Shown: in pieces, positions 19,529 through 30,857 of the stretch
Layout: every line of letters begins with the position of its first letter
Position numbering within the stretch: position 1 is the first letter of the stretch
Source: Astrothelium macrocarpum
Lineage: Eukaryota > Ascomycota > Dothideomycetes > Trypetheliales > Trypetheliaceae
NCBI GenBank assembly: GCA_021030915.1
Contig: JAGEMR010000009.1
Coordinates: 62,001-126,000 of the forward strand
Direction of reading: 5' to 3'
DNA length: 64,000 bases
Notes under the pieces: model-generated
What the model saw: only the letters and a program-made list of their open reading frames with translations
Told to the model about the DNA's origin: nothing
The model's database searches: none
Made by a program: the position numbers and the translations under genes

Positions 19529-22500
19529 ATGCGTCTCTTGTGTTATTCTCGGATTTCGCCCTGTGGGTTTGCTTTGGCACTGTCGTACTTGTGCGTTCAG
19601 GCCTCAGAATCACATGCCACAATGAACGAGGCCAACTCTTTGAAAACACTTGCCGAAGTCGCTACTGCTACAACTAGCGCTGCAGTTCAGAAGGTTACTG
19701 AAGGAGCTGCTTCGTTTGGACCTATCGGACGAACAGTCCTGGTCGTTCTGCGATTCATTCCAACTGCGTTATTCTGGCTCATTTCCTTTGCTACCATCAC
19801 GCTTCCAACATGGATCTTTACCGTCCTGTCCATGAGCCTGACATTCACAATGAACATGACAACCTTACTACTCATTATTGTTGCATTCGCGTCCACTGTG
19901 AGCTGGATTGTACGTTATCGCTTCTTGGATATGTATAGTCATTTGCCTCCAGAGCCACAACGAAAGGACCCTCAAATAGACGTCTTTCCAGAGACCCAAG
20001 AAGGAGATTCCAAACCTGGTCTCTCCAATTATTTGGATGAGTTTTTAAGTGCCATCAAGGTTTTTGGGTATCTAGAACGTCACGTATTTCACGAATTGAC
20101 CCGGACAATGCAAACCAGGAAATTGATTGCTGGAGAGACTTTGCTGCTCGAGGAAGAAAAGGGCTTCTGTCTTGTTGTTGATGGTCTTGTCCAGATTTTT
20201 GTCAAGTCAAACCGCCATGGCGATGATGAGAGTGGAGATGTTGGTATGGCAGGAGAAGATTCGCAAGAGGACGAAGCTGGTCAGCGTGAGGGTAATCAAG
20301 GCTATCAGTTATTGACAGAAGTCAAAAATGGAGCACCCATGTCGTCTCTGTTTTCCATACTTTCGCTCTTCACTGAGGACGTCAAATTACGATACGATCG
20401 TCAAGAGTCTGGTGGTCTCGAATCCGAACCAAATACGGCTGGATTGAATCATCTTAGAAATGGCATTCATACCTCTGTAACACCAGCAGGGCCTGGTACT
20501 CCTGATTCTCGGACAACAAGTCCTGTTATCCCACCTTTGAGTCCAAATCATAGGTTGGGCACTCATCGTCGCCCGTCCCATCTCACTCGGCCATCTTCCG
20601 CTGGCAGATTCTCTACCATACCACCTTTGGATTTGGATGTCGAGCCAGAGGAGCATCATCATCGTCACGAAAAGCATTATCAATATCCGAGGCCCAGGCG
20701 TACAAAATCTGCCCATCCAGACATAGTTGCGAGAGCTACTACAGACACGACTATAGCAATTATCCCAGCGACAGCTTTTCATCGCCTTACCAGGGTTTAT
20801 CCAAAAGCGACTGCGCATATCATTCAAGTGATATTAACAAGGCTTCAACGCGTCACCCTTGCAACTGGCCATGCCTACCTTGGACTCACAAGTGAGGTAT
20901 TACGGACCGAAAAGCTGATGAACAGATATACAACCTATGAATTACCTGGCTTTCTTCGAGGTTCTGCCCTGGATCGACTAAAAGGCAAATTTCAGGTAGA
21001 AAAGGAGCGCATTAGTCGTGAAGAAGGAATGAAAGGCATTGCCTTACACAACAATTCAGCGAGTCAGCCAAGAAGATGGGGTAGTGGACTTCGACGTGAA
21101 GCAACCACTCAAGCGCAGCAACTTGCTATGCTGAGGCGCGCTCCACCGAGTTCTGACTCGATCCGACGTTTTCCTTCGTCAGGAGTTGAGAAGAACAGTG
21201 TCAGCGGCGTTAGCGCAGGCGATTTACTCACAAATGCATATCCAGCCCGACCCGGGACTCGACAAAGCAGAATCAGTTTTTCGCAACCGGCAGAAAATTT
21301 ACCTTCGTCGCAACGTGAACTTTTCAATCCAATGGAGCCTGATAGCCCAAATCACTTTGCTTCTCCAATTCGTCCATCCATGCATATGCACCGCCAAGAG
21401 TCAATGGATGAGGATATGCAGTTTCGTGAATCTATCTTGGAATGCATTTTCAAGGCCATTGGTTTGACGTCGAATAAACAGAATACACGAAAACCTGTTT
21501 CAGTCGAGCAGTCTCCACGATTAGTATCGTATGATGCAAGACGTCAAAAGGCTGTTTTTAATCATGCTTTCGGCTTGATAGAACCATACGAGATGGCTGG
21601 GGATGTAGATACCGATTCTGTAACCTCAACCTCCATGACCACAGCTAGCATGAATACGCCCACGAATATCGTGGAGGAGCTCAGAAATGAAATTGAGATA
21701 GTGTACTTTCCCAAGGACGCCGTCCTGGTTGAACAAGGAGAACGAGATCCAGGGCTGTATTACGTGATTGATGGCTTTTTAGATGTCAGTGTGCCTGTCG
21801 ATGATCATGATACAGATTCGAATGTGTTTGGCACGTCCCCTCAGTCGCCAGAGACAATGGCTTCGGAATTATTTGCGGAACAGCTTTACAGACCTCGAAC
21901 ACCTGCCTCCAAACGGCCGGATACTAGTGCGACTGACTCGAAGAAAAGAACGCCAAGTCGCAAAAGTCTTTTCACAACCAAGCCAGGAGGTTTGGTCGGT
22001 TATCTTGGGACTATTTCTTCACATAGATCCTTCATTGATGTCACTGCAAAAACTGACGTGTATGTTGGATTTCTGCCACGTGCCGTTATTGAGAGGATCG
22101 TTGACCGTTCTCCAATCGTCCTTTTGACAATGGCGAAAAGATTGACTGCCATCTTACCTCGTATCATTCTCCATATCGATTTTGCGTTGGAATGGGTCCA
22201 AGTCAATGCCGGCCAGGCCATTTACCATCAAAATGATGAAAGCGATGCCATCTATATCGTTCTGAATGGCCGGTTGAGAGCGATTCAAGAAGGGCCTAAT
22301 GAAACAGTCAAGGTGACTGGAGAGTATGGTCAAGGTGACAGCGTGGGCGAACTTGAAGTCTTGACAGAAACCGCACGATCGAATACCCTACATGCCATTC
22401 GCGATACGGAAATGGCCAAACTTCCACGTACGCTTTTCAATAGCTTGGCAATGGAGCATCCCGGAATCACTATGAAAATTTCCAAGATTATTGCATCCAA

Positions 22501-24239
22501 GATGAGACAATTGGTCGAGGACCCACTGCGTGATGTCGGGCGAGAACGAACTACTGCTGTACAGACTGTCAAAGCCTCATCTACAGTGAATCTGCGTACA
22601 GTAGCAATTATTCCAGTGACCGCAGGGGTTCCTGTGGTAGAGTTTGGAAGTCGTCTCTTGAATGCCCTTACCCAGATTGGCATGCCGAATGGAATCACAT
22701 CCTTGAATCAGTCCGCAATTCTCAATCACTTGGGTCGGCACGCATTCAGTAGGATGGGAAAGCTAAAGTTGTCTCAATATCTCGCAGATTTGGAAGACAA
22801 ATATGGACTTGTACTCTATGTTGCCGATACTCCTGTCAAATCACCTTGGACGCAAACTTGCATCAGCCAGGCAGATTGTATACTTGTTGTTGGCCTTGCA
22901 GAAGGGTCGCCCAATATTGGTGAATATGAACGGTTCCTTCTAACAACAAAAACAACAGCGCGTAAGGAACTGGTCCTGCTCCATGCTGAGCGTTATTGCC
23001 CTTCTGGGCTGACCCGACGATGGCTGCGCAACCGAGTTTGGATTAATGGAAGTCATCACCACATTCAAATGCCCTATCGTTCTGCACCAGATCCAGTGCA
23101 TCCACCAGAAAGACAGTTCGGCTCAGCTCTCAAGAAACGAGTGCAAACGCTTCAGGCCGAAATTCAAAAGTACACATCTCGGAAAGTCCGTCAGACGCCA
23201 CTGTATTCAGCGGAATCACCGTTCAAAGGCGATTTTCATCGGTTAGCTCGTCGGCTGTGCGGCAAGTCGGTTGGCTTAGTCTTAGGAGGAGGAGGTGCTC
23301 GAGGTATTGCCCACATTGGTATACTGAGAGCCCTGGAAGAAGCGGGCGTACCAATTGACATTGTAGGAGGAACATCTATTGGCGCTTTCATTGGAGCACT
23401 TTACGCCTGGGATGCTGATGTTGTGCCAATGTATGGACGAGCAAAGAAATTTTCCGGTCGGATGGGTAGTATTTGGAGGTTGGCATTAGATGTGACTTAT
23501 CCATCGTGAGTTTGCCGTCTATTTGGTTCTTCTCTTGTACTAATGTGCAACTAGCGTATCTTACACGACCGGTCATGAGTTCAATCGAGGTCTTTTTAAA
23601 ACGCTGGGCAACTCCCAAATTGAAGATTTCTGGCTTGAATTCTACTGCAACACCACCAACATTAGCAAAAGTCGTTGCGAAATCCACACAAGCGGCTATG
23701 TTTGGCGATACGTTCGCGCTTCGATGACACTCGCGGGCTTGCTTCCACCTCTCTGCGACGACGGAAACATGCTTCTTGACGGCGGATACATTGACAATCT
23801 CACGGTTCAACACATGAAATCGCTTGGCGCCGATGTTATCTTCGCCGTTGATGTCGGTGCTCTCGATGACAATACGCCACAAACCTATGGTGACTCCCTG
23901 TCTGGATTCTGGGCGACGCTGAATCGCTGGAATCCCTTCTCTTCGCACCCCAATCCTCCCACCTTACAAGAAATTCAGGGTCGACTTGCATACGTGTCAA
24001 GTGTAGATGCACTCGAACGGGCAAAAACGACGCCAGGATGTCGCTATATGCGACCACCTATCGATCCGTACGGCACGTTGGCCTTTGATAAATTTGAAGA
24101 GATTGATCAGGTGGGATATCAGTATGGGAAACAGTATCTGGCGAAGCTGAAGGACGAAGGAGTGCTACCTGTGATGGAGGAGACTGAGGAGAAGAAAAAC
24201 TTAAGGAGGACGATGGCACCGCGGAGGGCTAGCATTTGA
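19529..24239 (+). CDS. NTE1: Lysophospholipase NTE1 (patatin-like, cyclic-nucleotide-domain protein)
   Basis: ER-membrane phospholipase B that deacylates phosphatidylcholine to glycerophosphocholine and so shapes lipid homeostasis. Exons 19529-23505 and 23555-24239 give 1553 residues. Two ATGs are possible: 19529 (MRLLCYSRISP, a hydrophobic N-terminus) and 19622 (ACAATGAACG, better context, 1522 residues). Hydrophobic segments (TALFWLISFATITLPTWIF and NMTTLLLIIVAFASTVSWIV) anchor it. At least two, probably three, cyclic-NMP-binding folds follow (GETLLLEEEKGFCLVVDGLV; EQGERDPGLYYVIDGFLDV; QNDESDAIYIVLNGRL). The patatin domain has oxyanion GGGGARGIAHIG, nucleophile Ser1283 in GGTSIGAF (numbered from 19529), and the catalytic Asp in LLDGGYIDNL. 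The intron lies within the patatin domain, with branch site TACTAAT. Confidence 0.94.
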
Positions 24240-25071
24240 TGATTCTTGATACCCCGTAGTCCCAGTACATGATGAATTTCAAGTGACGCAATGCACATTA
24301 GTTACTCGATCCTGCTATTTCTCACTTTTTGCTTCGCAATTTATAGCTATATTCCAATTCAGTGATACTGAGCCATGATCCACTGCAATTGGTTGTCAAA
24401 AGCTGTTTTCCGTGCAGGGAAGAAAAAAAAAAAAACATACGATACCTCGTATTCGCTGCTGGTCACCCACGCAACTACTGACGAGGCGGCAACGTGCTTA
24501 ACGTATCGAGAGCGGACGGGATCGAGTGCTTTCACGTTCCTATGATCGTATGTAACTGCGTGAAATTTTGCAATGTCCTATATATTCAATTCCATACTTT
24601 GTGCGCAAACCTAAATGCCAGGTCCGATTAACGAAGCTATGCGAAAGTGGGTAGGTAAGCATTCACAAGGCCGCGTATACATCCTTCCTTTTTATCCTAG
24701 TCCAACTGAGGGCTTCAATCTTCATTATACTCGCGGTGTGATGGGAACGCTATTATTGATGCAGTAAAAACTGTTGCTCGAGGATCTATCAAGGTACTGT
24801 GGCTCGCCATATCAACCACCACCAAATCACTGCGCTTTCAACATGAGATTTTGGCACTACTGCCGCCAGAGACAGAGATCTTCTGGATGATGTGATGCCA
24901 AGAGCATCCGCTCATCTCGTTCTCCCAACCTGAAAATCGGCTCCAAAATTAGGGCATGATGTTGTCTCGAGACCAATCCCTCGAACGCCGAACAAATGCT
25001 TTGATGCAATCGCCATGTCTCTACGTATCCATTTCAAAACGCCTCCCCCCTAGGATTCCAACTCATTACTT
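24240..25071. other. Intergenic between convergent NTE1 and ARL1 genes
   Basis: 830 bases holding two 3' ends. A 14-base poly(A) run lies at 24423-24436. The plus-strand frames at 24956-25380 are antisense to ARL1 exons. No gene supported. Confidence 0.55.
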
Positions 25072-25996
25072 TCATTCATTCTCCGATTGTACGGTTTGCT
25101 GTCAAAACACCATCAGTCAGCTTGGCTCAGCCAGTCAGAGAACAGTCAGAGAAAAACCCATCACCCCACTCTCCACGCCTGTACATGTACAAGGACACCA
25201 TCACTTCCCCCATCTCACAACCCCAAATATAGAAACAAACTCACCACGAGCCAGTCCATGCCCTCCCCTACCCCCCGCCCATCCACCGCACTACAAGCAA
25301 CAATGCTCCAATTCCGATCTCTCAACTCCCCCAAACTCAGCGCCTCGCTGATCTCCCCGGCGCCCTTCGCTCCCGGCTGATCCTGCTTGTTCGCAAACAC
25401 TAATAGCGCCGCGTCACGCAGCTCCTCCTCGCCCAGCATCGCCGCCAGTTCGTCCGAGGCCGTGGCGAGCCGGTCGAGATCGGTCGAGTCGACGACGAAA
25501 ATGACGGCGGCGGTGTTCGCGTAGTAGCATCGCCAGTACGGACGAATAGATGTTTGGCCGCCAAGGTCCTGGGAAGCTATAGTGTGAGCTTGCAGGTGTT
25601 TAAGGAAGGAAGGGGGAGCGTGGGGGTTTAAGGGGTTCAGGGTGTTTCATACCCAGACGTTGAAATTGAGGTTTTTGTATGTGACGGATTCGACGTTAAA
25701 GCCTATAGTAGGTATGGTGGTGACGACTTCTCCAATCTGCGCGTTGTGTCAGTCGACTGTTCCGTCGTGGCCTGACCAGCTTGGCATAGAATAGATCCAA
25801 ATTGGGCGACGGTACCTTTAACCTATAGAGTAATGTTGTCTTCCCTGCGTTGTCCTACTCAAAGGCAAGTCATTAGCTGCCAGTCTTCCCACAGCAGACG
25901 AAAGCTCGATGGCGGTCTCACAAGCCCTAATATTAAAATTCGTATCTCTTTCTTTGACCAGAACAGCGCCGAAAATCTTGATAGATAACCACCCAT
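25072..25996 (-). CDS. ARL1: ADP-ribosylation-factor-like GTPase Arl1
   Basis: Small GTPase of the trans-Golgi that recruits GRIP-domain golgins. Five exons, 25996-25922, 25854-25816, 25736-25653, 25568-25245 and 25098-25072, give 182 residues, exactly the family size. The N-terminus MGGYLSRFSALFWSKKEIR carries Gly2 for myristoylation. P-loop GLDNAGKTT is split by intron 1, and the 39-nt exon 2 codes DNAGKTTLLYRLK. Switch 1 is TTIPTIGFNVE, switch 2 WDLGGQTSIRPYW, the base-binding motif FANKQDQPGAKG, and the last G box contains CSAVDGRG. GMDWLV joins to the final exon QTVQSENE, recovered only by finding the TTTTGACAG acceptor 150 nt downstream. The YYANTAAVIFVVDSTD segment matches Arl1 better than Arf1. 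Confidence 0.94.
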
Positions 25997-26654
25997 ATTG
26001 ACACCTACTTCCAACACCGAATCTTGTCGCCGAATAGCGTCTAAAAGTATTTGTAATCCAGGCTTAAGCTTATTAGTCTAGGGGAGAGGTGAGAAGGAAC
26101 GGCGATTTAGGTTGACTGGGCAAAGAGGACAGAGTTTCGGATTTGGAGACAAAGCAGCGGCACAGCGACGATTCTGAGAATTTATGACAAGGCTTCAGGA
26201 CGTCACAGGCAGTTCAAAGAGAGGACAAAAAAGTTTTTGATCGTGAGACAGCACGGCTTCATCAATTCAACCAGCCTCGGGATGGCGGCCAAGATTTTGT
26301 CAGCCACAAGGCGAAGCTGCAGCCACAGCCGAAGCCTTTGGCTTTTTGTCGCATAATCTTTCGAGTACCTCCTGGCTAATCAATCAAACCTTACCAAGTT
26401 GAGAGAGAAGAAACAAGACAAGATTCGAAGATAAGTCAAAGACAGATTACAGCTCGAAAATCACAATCGCGAGACGTAGCAAAGCTCATATCCACTCATA
26501 ATCCCCAGTATTTAGCAAGATTATCATCCGCTAATCAATGCCACATCAATGTAATACATTAATCATATCCCATATCTCCACACTTGATCTCCATACATAA
26601 GCCTCCTCTCAATCCACATCACCAGCACCTATCTCTTCTTCCTCCCAACAATAC
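25997..26654. other. Intergenic: ARL1 promoter and acid trehalase 3' flank
   Basis: 660 bases between two minus-strand genes, AT-rich toward the trehalase end. No gene or repeat seen. Confidence 0.6.
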
Positions 26655-29600
26655 CTACCCCACCGGCACCTCCCCTCCCTCGGCCACAATCGCCCACTCC
26701 GCCACCGTCGCCCCGGTCCCATTATCGCCCGGCGTCGCCTGATTCCCCTCCACCACGAGCGTCGCAAACCGACCACTCCACACGGGCTTCGCCAGCGTCA
26801 CATTCGTCGAGTTGCTGACATACGGCAGCACCGCATTGGGATCCGTCTGGCCGTACGGATTGCTGATCGCGACGTTGCGCGAGCTTGCGACTGTGATGGC
26901 ATCCGATGCAGAGGTGGTGTTGCTGAAGAGCACGGCGTACGCGCGCGGTGGCGCTTGCGCCCAATCGAAGCGCAGCCCGGTGACGGGGATGAAGTCGTCT
27001 AGCAGGATGTGCACGGTGAGTGATGCTGAACGGTTGGCGTATGTCGGCTCCCATTGCGTGCTGATGGCGCCGTCGACGGCTGCGAGCGGGAACTGGCCCG
27101 GTTGGTAGGGGTCTGGGCTCGATGCAGGCTGGCATTGTGCAATGTTGCCTGGCACGGTCTTGGCCTGGCCGTAGGCGCGGTTGGGGATGGTTAGAGCTTG
27201 ATTCCAGCGGAGGGGGTAGATTTTTGTGTTGTTGCCGATGGTAACAGGGATGGGTTCTTTGGCGAAGCTTTTATTGGCGGTTGAAAGGTGATCGGCCAGT
27301 CGATTCAGTGTGGTGTGTGTCTGGTTAGATGATGCACTGATAGCCCAGCCGCTCCAATAGATGGTTCGGTATCGGAGATATGGAATCTGTGGTGGTAAGC
27401 TTGGGTCGACTTGGAACGATCCGTTCATGAGTTTGAGTCCAAGGAAGCCGTATGGTGCCACTCGGAGAGCGCCACCCATGCCTGTCAAGAAAGGAAAAGC
27501 AGGATGTGTTCCTCCGTTTGCATTATAGTCGTCCACTAATTGTTCGGAATACTGGTACCAAGGGCCACGAGCGTACGGTATCGATCCGTACAAAAAATAG
27601 GAATACGTCGAACAGCCGGTTGGAGAGAAGAGGTTGGCAACGATGGAGAAAACCCCAAATGTCATTCCTGGCCCGTTTTGAGACTGCCTGCCAGCATAAT
27701 AGTCGAGGTCTGCCAAAGAATATGGATTTGGATAGCTGAGCAAATCGTCGATGAGAACAACATCTGCCTGTTTTACCGAGATCGTACCATTCATCCCAGC
27801 ATACTCTAAGGTGAGATTCGCTTGGTGATCAATTGGTACATCGATCTTGTTAATTTGATTCGTCCATGTTTCATTGACAGGAAGACCGAAGCGCTCACGA
27901 AATGCAGCTGCCGTGGCCAAGTGATCTCTGATGAGGACCATGGTATATCCAGGGTCATTGACATTGTTGGCATACTCATCCTACTTTCTGTAAGTCTCAA
28001 AGATACTTTTGGGGGGAAGGAAGCATATCACTCACAGGATCGGTAGCATTGTATAGTTCATACAATCCAGACGTTGTGTTGTAATCCAAAAGAGTGGAGT
28101 AAAACGAGGCTATGCCATCATATATTGGGAAAAGCACATCTCTAAAATATGGTGTGTCTCCCGAAACCAGATAATAGTTCATGATCGAAAGACCAATGTC
28201 TCCGTTTATATGGTATTCGTAATCAAAGCAAGGACCGGTGCCCGTGCAATTTCCAAATCTCCCGCTTGTCCAAGGAAAGACTGCCGCATCAACGAATTCT
28301 CCGGATTTATTCCTCTGCGATGAGGTAAAGATAGTTTCAACATTTCTCTGCGCTTGGGAGAAGTGGGCAGCTCTGTATTCAACGATTTGCTTCGATGCTT
28401 CTGGGTGAGCAATGACGAGGCTTGGAGACATCCAGACCTCTGCGTCCCAGAAGATCAAACCACCATAGCAATCAGAGCCTAATCCACAAACGGAAATGCT
28501 ATGTACAGAAAGCTGCGAATTATTTCTAGCAGCTGCAACTGCATTCGGACCGACAGTGTTTTCGAGCAGGTAGAAAGAACTCGTTATTGCTTGAATCTGT
28601 TGATCAACAAGGTTCTGATCCTCGGGAAGGGAGCCATTCCCTGGATGCCGAAAGTTGTCCGTGGAGCTGTTGGTAATGATTGTTGACCATTCTTGCACAT
28701 GGGAATCGAGCAACGCCTGGTACCCAATTGAAGCAGCCGATAAAGAGGCATTTCGAGCAAGGTCTTGGGGGGACTCGAAGGCGTCGTTGGATGCAGCACC
28801 GATGAACTTTTGGATTGAGCTTGTTTTCCCTGGAGAAAGTGTAACTATCATGGATTGCCCAATGGAGGATTCATTATATCCAATCAGATTCCCGTCATCG
28901 ATCCGACGCCAGCTCGACTGATCTGCTGATGGATCCGTCATTAGAGTGGAATAGACGTATGCAGTTACATTGCTGATTCCATTTGGTCTGACAGCGCTCC
29001 ATATCGTCTGTGTATCTTTCTCGGCATCTTTGCCGATGAAATCAGTCCGTACAGCACAATCCCCATTAAAGATATCCAGTATGGTAATGTTGGTGTTTTT
29101 TTGTGCTGTCAAATGCAGCTGGATGGCCGCTTGGTTTACGTTCAGCTTATGCACAAACATTGCATATTCCACCTGGATGGGCAAGTCTCTTTCTGGTGTC
29201 CACGTGTAGCTCCAGCTCTTTATTCCCGCCTTATAATCCATGGTCGAGGAGAAGTTTGAGATCTGTGCCGGGTTGACGGAGGCGTTGAGAACCACTCCAT
29301 TGACCATGACGCCGATACCAGCAAAATGCACGATACCACTAATGACACTTTCTCCACCATATTGAAGTAGCCACGGAAAATTTGTTCCGTTTGTCGTTGG
29401 CTGGTAATCATAAAAGCCAGCAATTGTAGCAAAAGTTTGACGCCTGTTGAATAAGGGCCATCCTTCTATATTATCCCCGTATACCTGAACATCAGTCTCA
29501 AAAAAGGGCCCTACGGCTGCAACGTTGATTCCAAGATAGCCATTTGCCAACGATATGCGGGACTGGTAATGGCCCTGATCAAGGCTTGTGGTAGTAATCG

Positions 29601-29763
29601 TCCATTTGTCATCATCCCAAGTGGTTCCAGGAAACTGTGTATTGTATGTTCGGCCGGGTGTTGGGCTAGATGGTGAAGAAGATGCACAAGCTATGTGTTT
29701 TCCTCCAACTTCCGCAACATCCACGACAAACCAAAAGATAAACGAGAATAAGTAAAAGATCAT
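26655..29763 (-). CDS. Acid trehalase, glycoside hydrolase family 65, secreted
   Basis: Hydrolyses extracellular or vacuolar trehalose to two glucoses. Exons 29763-28036 and 27980-26655 give 1017 residues. The N-terminus MIFYLFSFIFWFVVDVAE is a signal peptide or anchor; many N-x-S/T sites follow (NGTNFP, NASVNP, NNSQLS), fitting a glycosylated secreted protein. An N-terminal beta-sandwich begins at FPGTTWDDDKWTITTTSLD. The (alpha/alpha)6 catalytic barrel shows GLIFWDAEVWMSPSLVIAHP, the acid-containing CFDYEYHINGDIGLS, and LTGMGGALRVAPYGF. A C-terminal discoidin-like region (GAISTQWEP, RSASLTVHILLDDFIPVTGL) follows, as in Ath1/TreA proteins. The intron falls after NATDP and before DEYANNVNDPGY. 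The 3' end is GC-rich relative to the rest of the gene. Confidence 0.93.
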
Positions 29764-30857
29764 TGTATATTCAATCGTGAAGCTAGCGTTTGTATGATGT
29801 ATACTTCATTAATTTGTGTTATAAAAGCAATGAATGTTTGGTTTCTCGCATCAATTATTCCGATACTCATGTTCCACATTCAGCACGTTCGAAGACCTCA
29901 AGCAACAACGACTTGGGCAGGTAGAGGGAAGGAGTACAACAGTTGGCTTCAGCGGTGAAAGGCGCCATCATGGGTAGATAAAAGTTACGTCCGAGCGTTG
30001 TACATGGCTTTCCGCGAGGAATGATGTCGATGGCAACAGTGATTGAGTGGATGTACAAAATTTTTTCTGGACCTCGAGACCGGGCCTGGCAGGTCGCATG
30101 ACGCTTATTCTTCAGGATGATCGGTGAACGGTCAATGGAACGGCAACATAGATTCAGCCGCATGCGTCACTGGGAACGCGGGGTAAAGAGGCGGATTTGA
30201 CGGAGTTGACACTGTTAGTTTCGATTTTGGATGCAACGGATCGAAGTATAGGAATCTCGACAGTGTCAAATACGTAGGAAGCTGGGCATCCTCTCCTTCA
30301 GTTGCCTCCATGGTTTCTTTGCTGCATGCGCAAGTTGACGAATTTTGTTTCCTTGTGATAATCTCTGATGATTCCAAGAACTATCCACAATATTTTGTGC
30401 AATTGGTATGCCAACTGCATGTAGACACCGAGTGAGGCCAATTGGGACGCATCAGACAATTCATCCAGTACTTTCGATTTCATTATTTTTGTGGAACTGG
30501 GAGGCTTCGGCTCTTTGTGGACAGCTAACACCGCTAAGTTAATCGAATTTAGCACTGATCTGATTCGCTAGTCATACCCCAAAACCGATCCGTCTTTCCG
30601 TCCCTTACCTGTTTGAAGATAGAAATGGTACCTGATGATCTCAGTCGTGCTCAGTTGTGAAACCAAATGTTCATATTCATAAATTGCAATGCTTTCATTA
30701 TTGTACATGCGATGAGCTGTTGAGGCTCCTAATCACCATATGCATTGCCGCTCCATGCTATTCGTTGAGGGTATCTGTCCGATGTCTATAAATAAAGTCC
30801 TGTATTCGCTGTTAAAGAAAATCTAGTCCGTAAATGCTGTTGAAAGATGTATTGTAA
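29764..30857. other. Intergenic with unexplained minus-strand frames
   Basis: 1.1 kb between the acid trehalase start and the glycine dehydrogenase end. Three overlapping minus-strand frames (30555-30298, 30377-30132, 30163-29867) look mildly protein-like but match no family I recognise, and I could not join them through convincing introns. Treated as trehalase promoter. Confidence 0.45.

Noticed and set aside
24423..24436. Poly(A) run as the scar of a retroposed element
   Set aside because: No flanking target-site duplication or element sequence; it is a short homopolymer between two convergent 3' ends.
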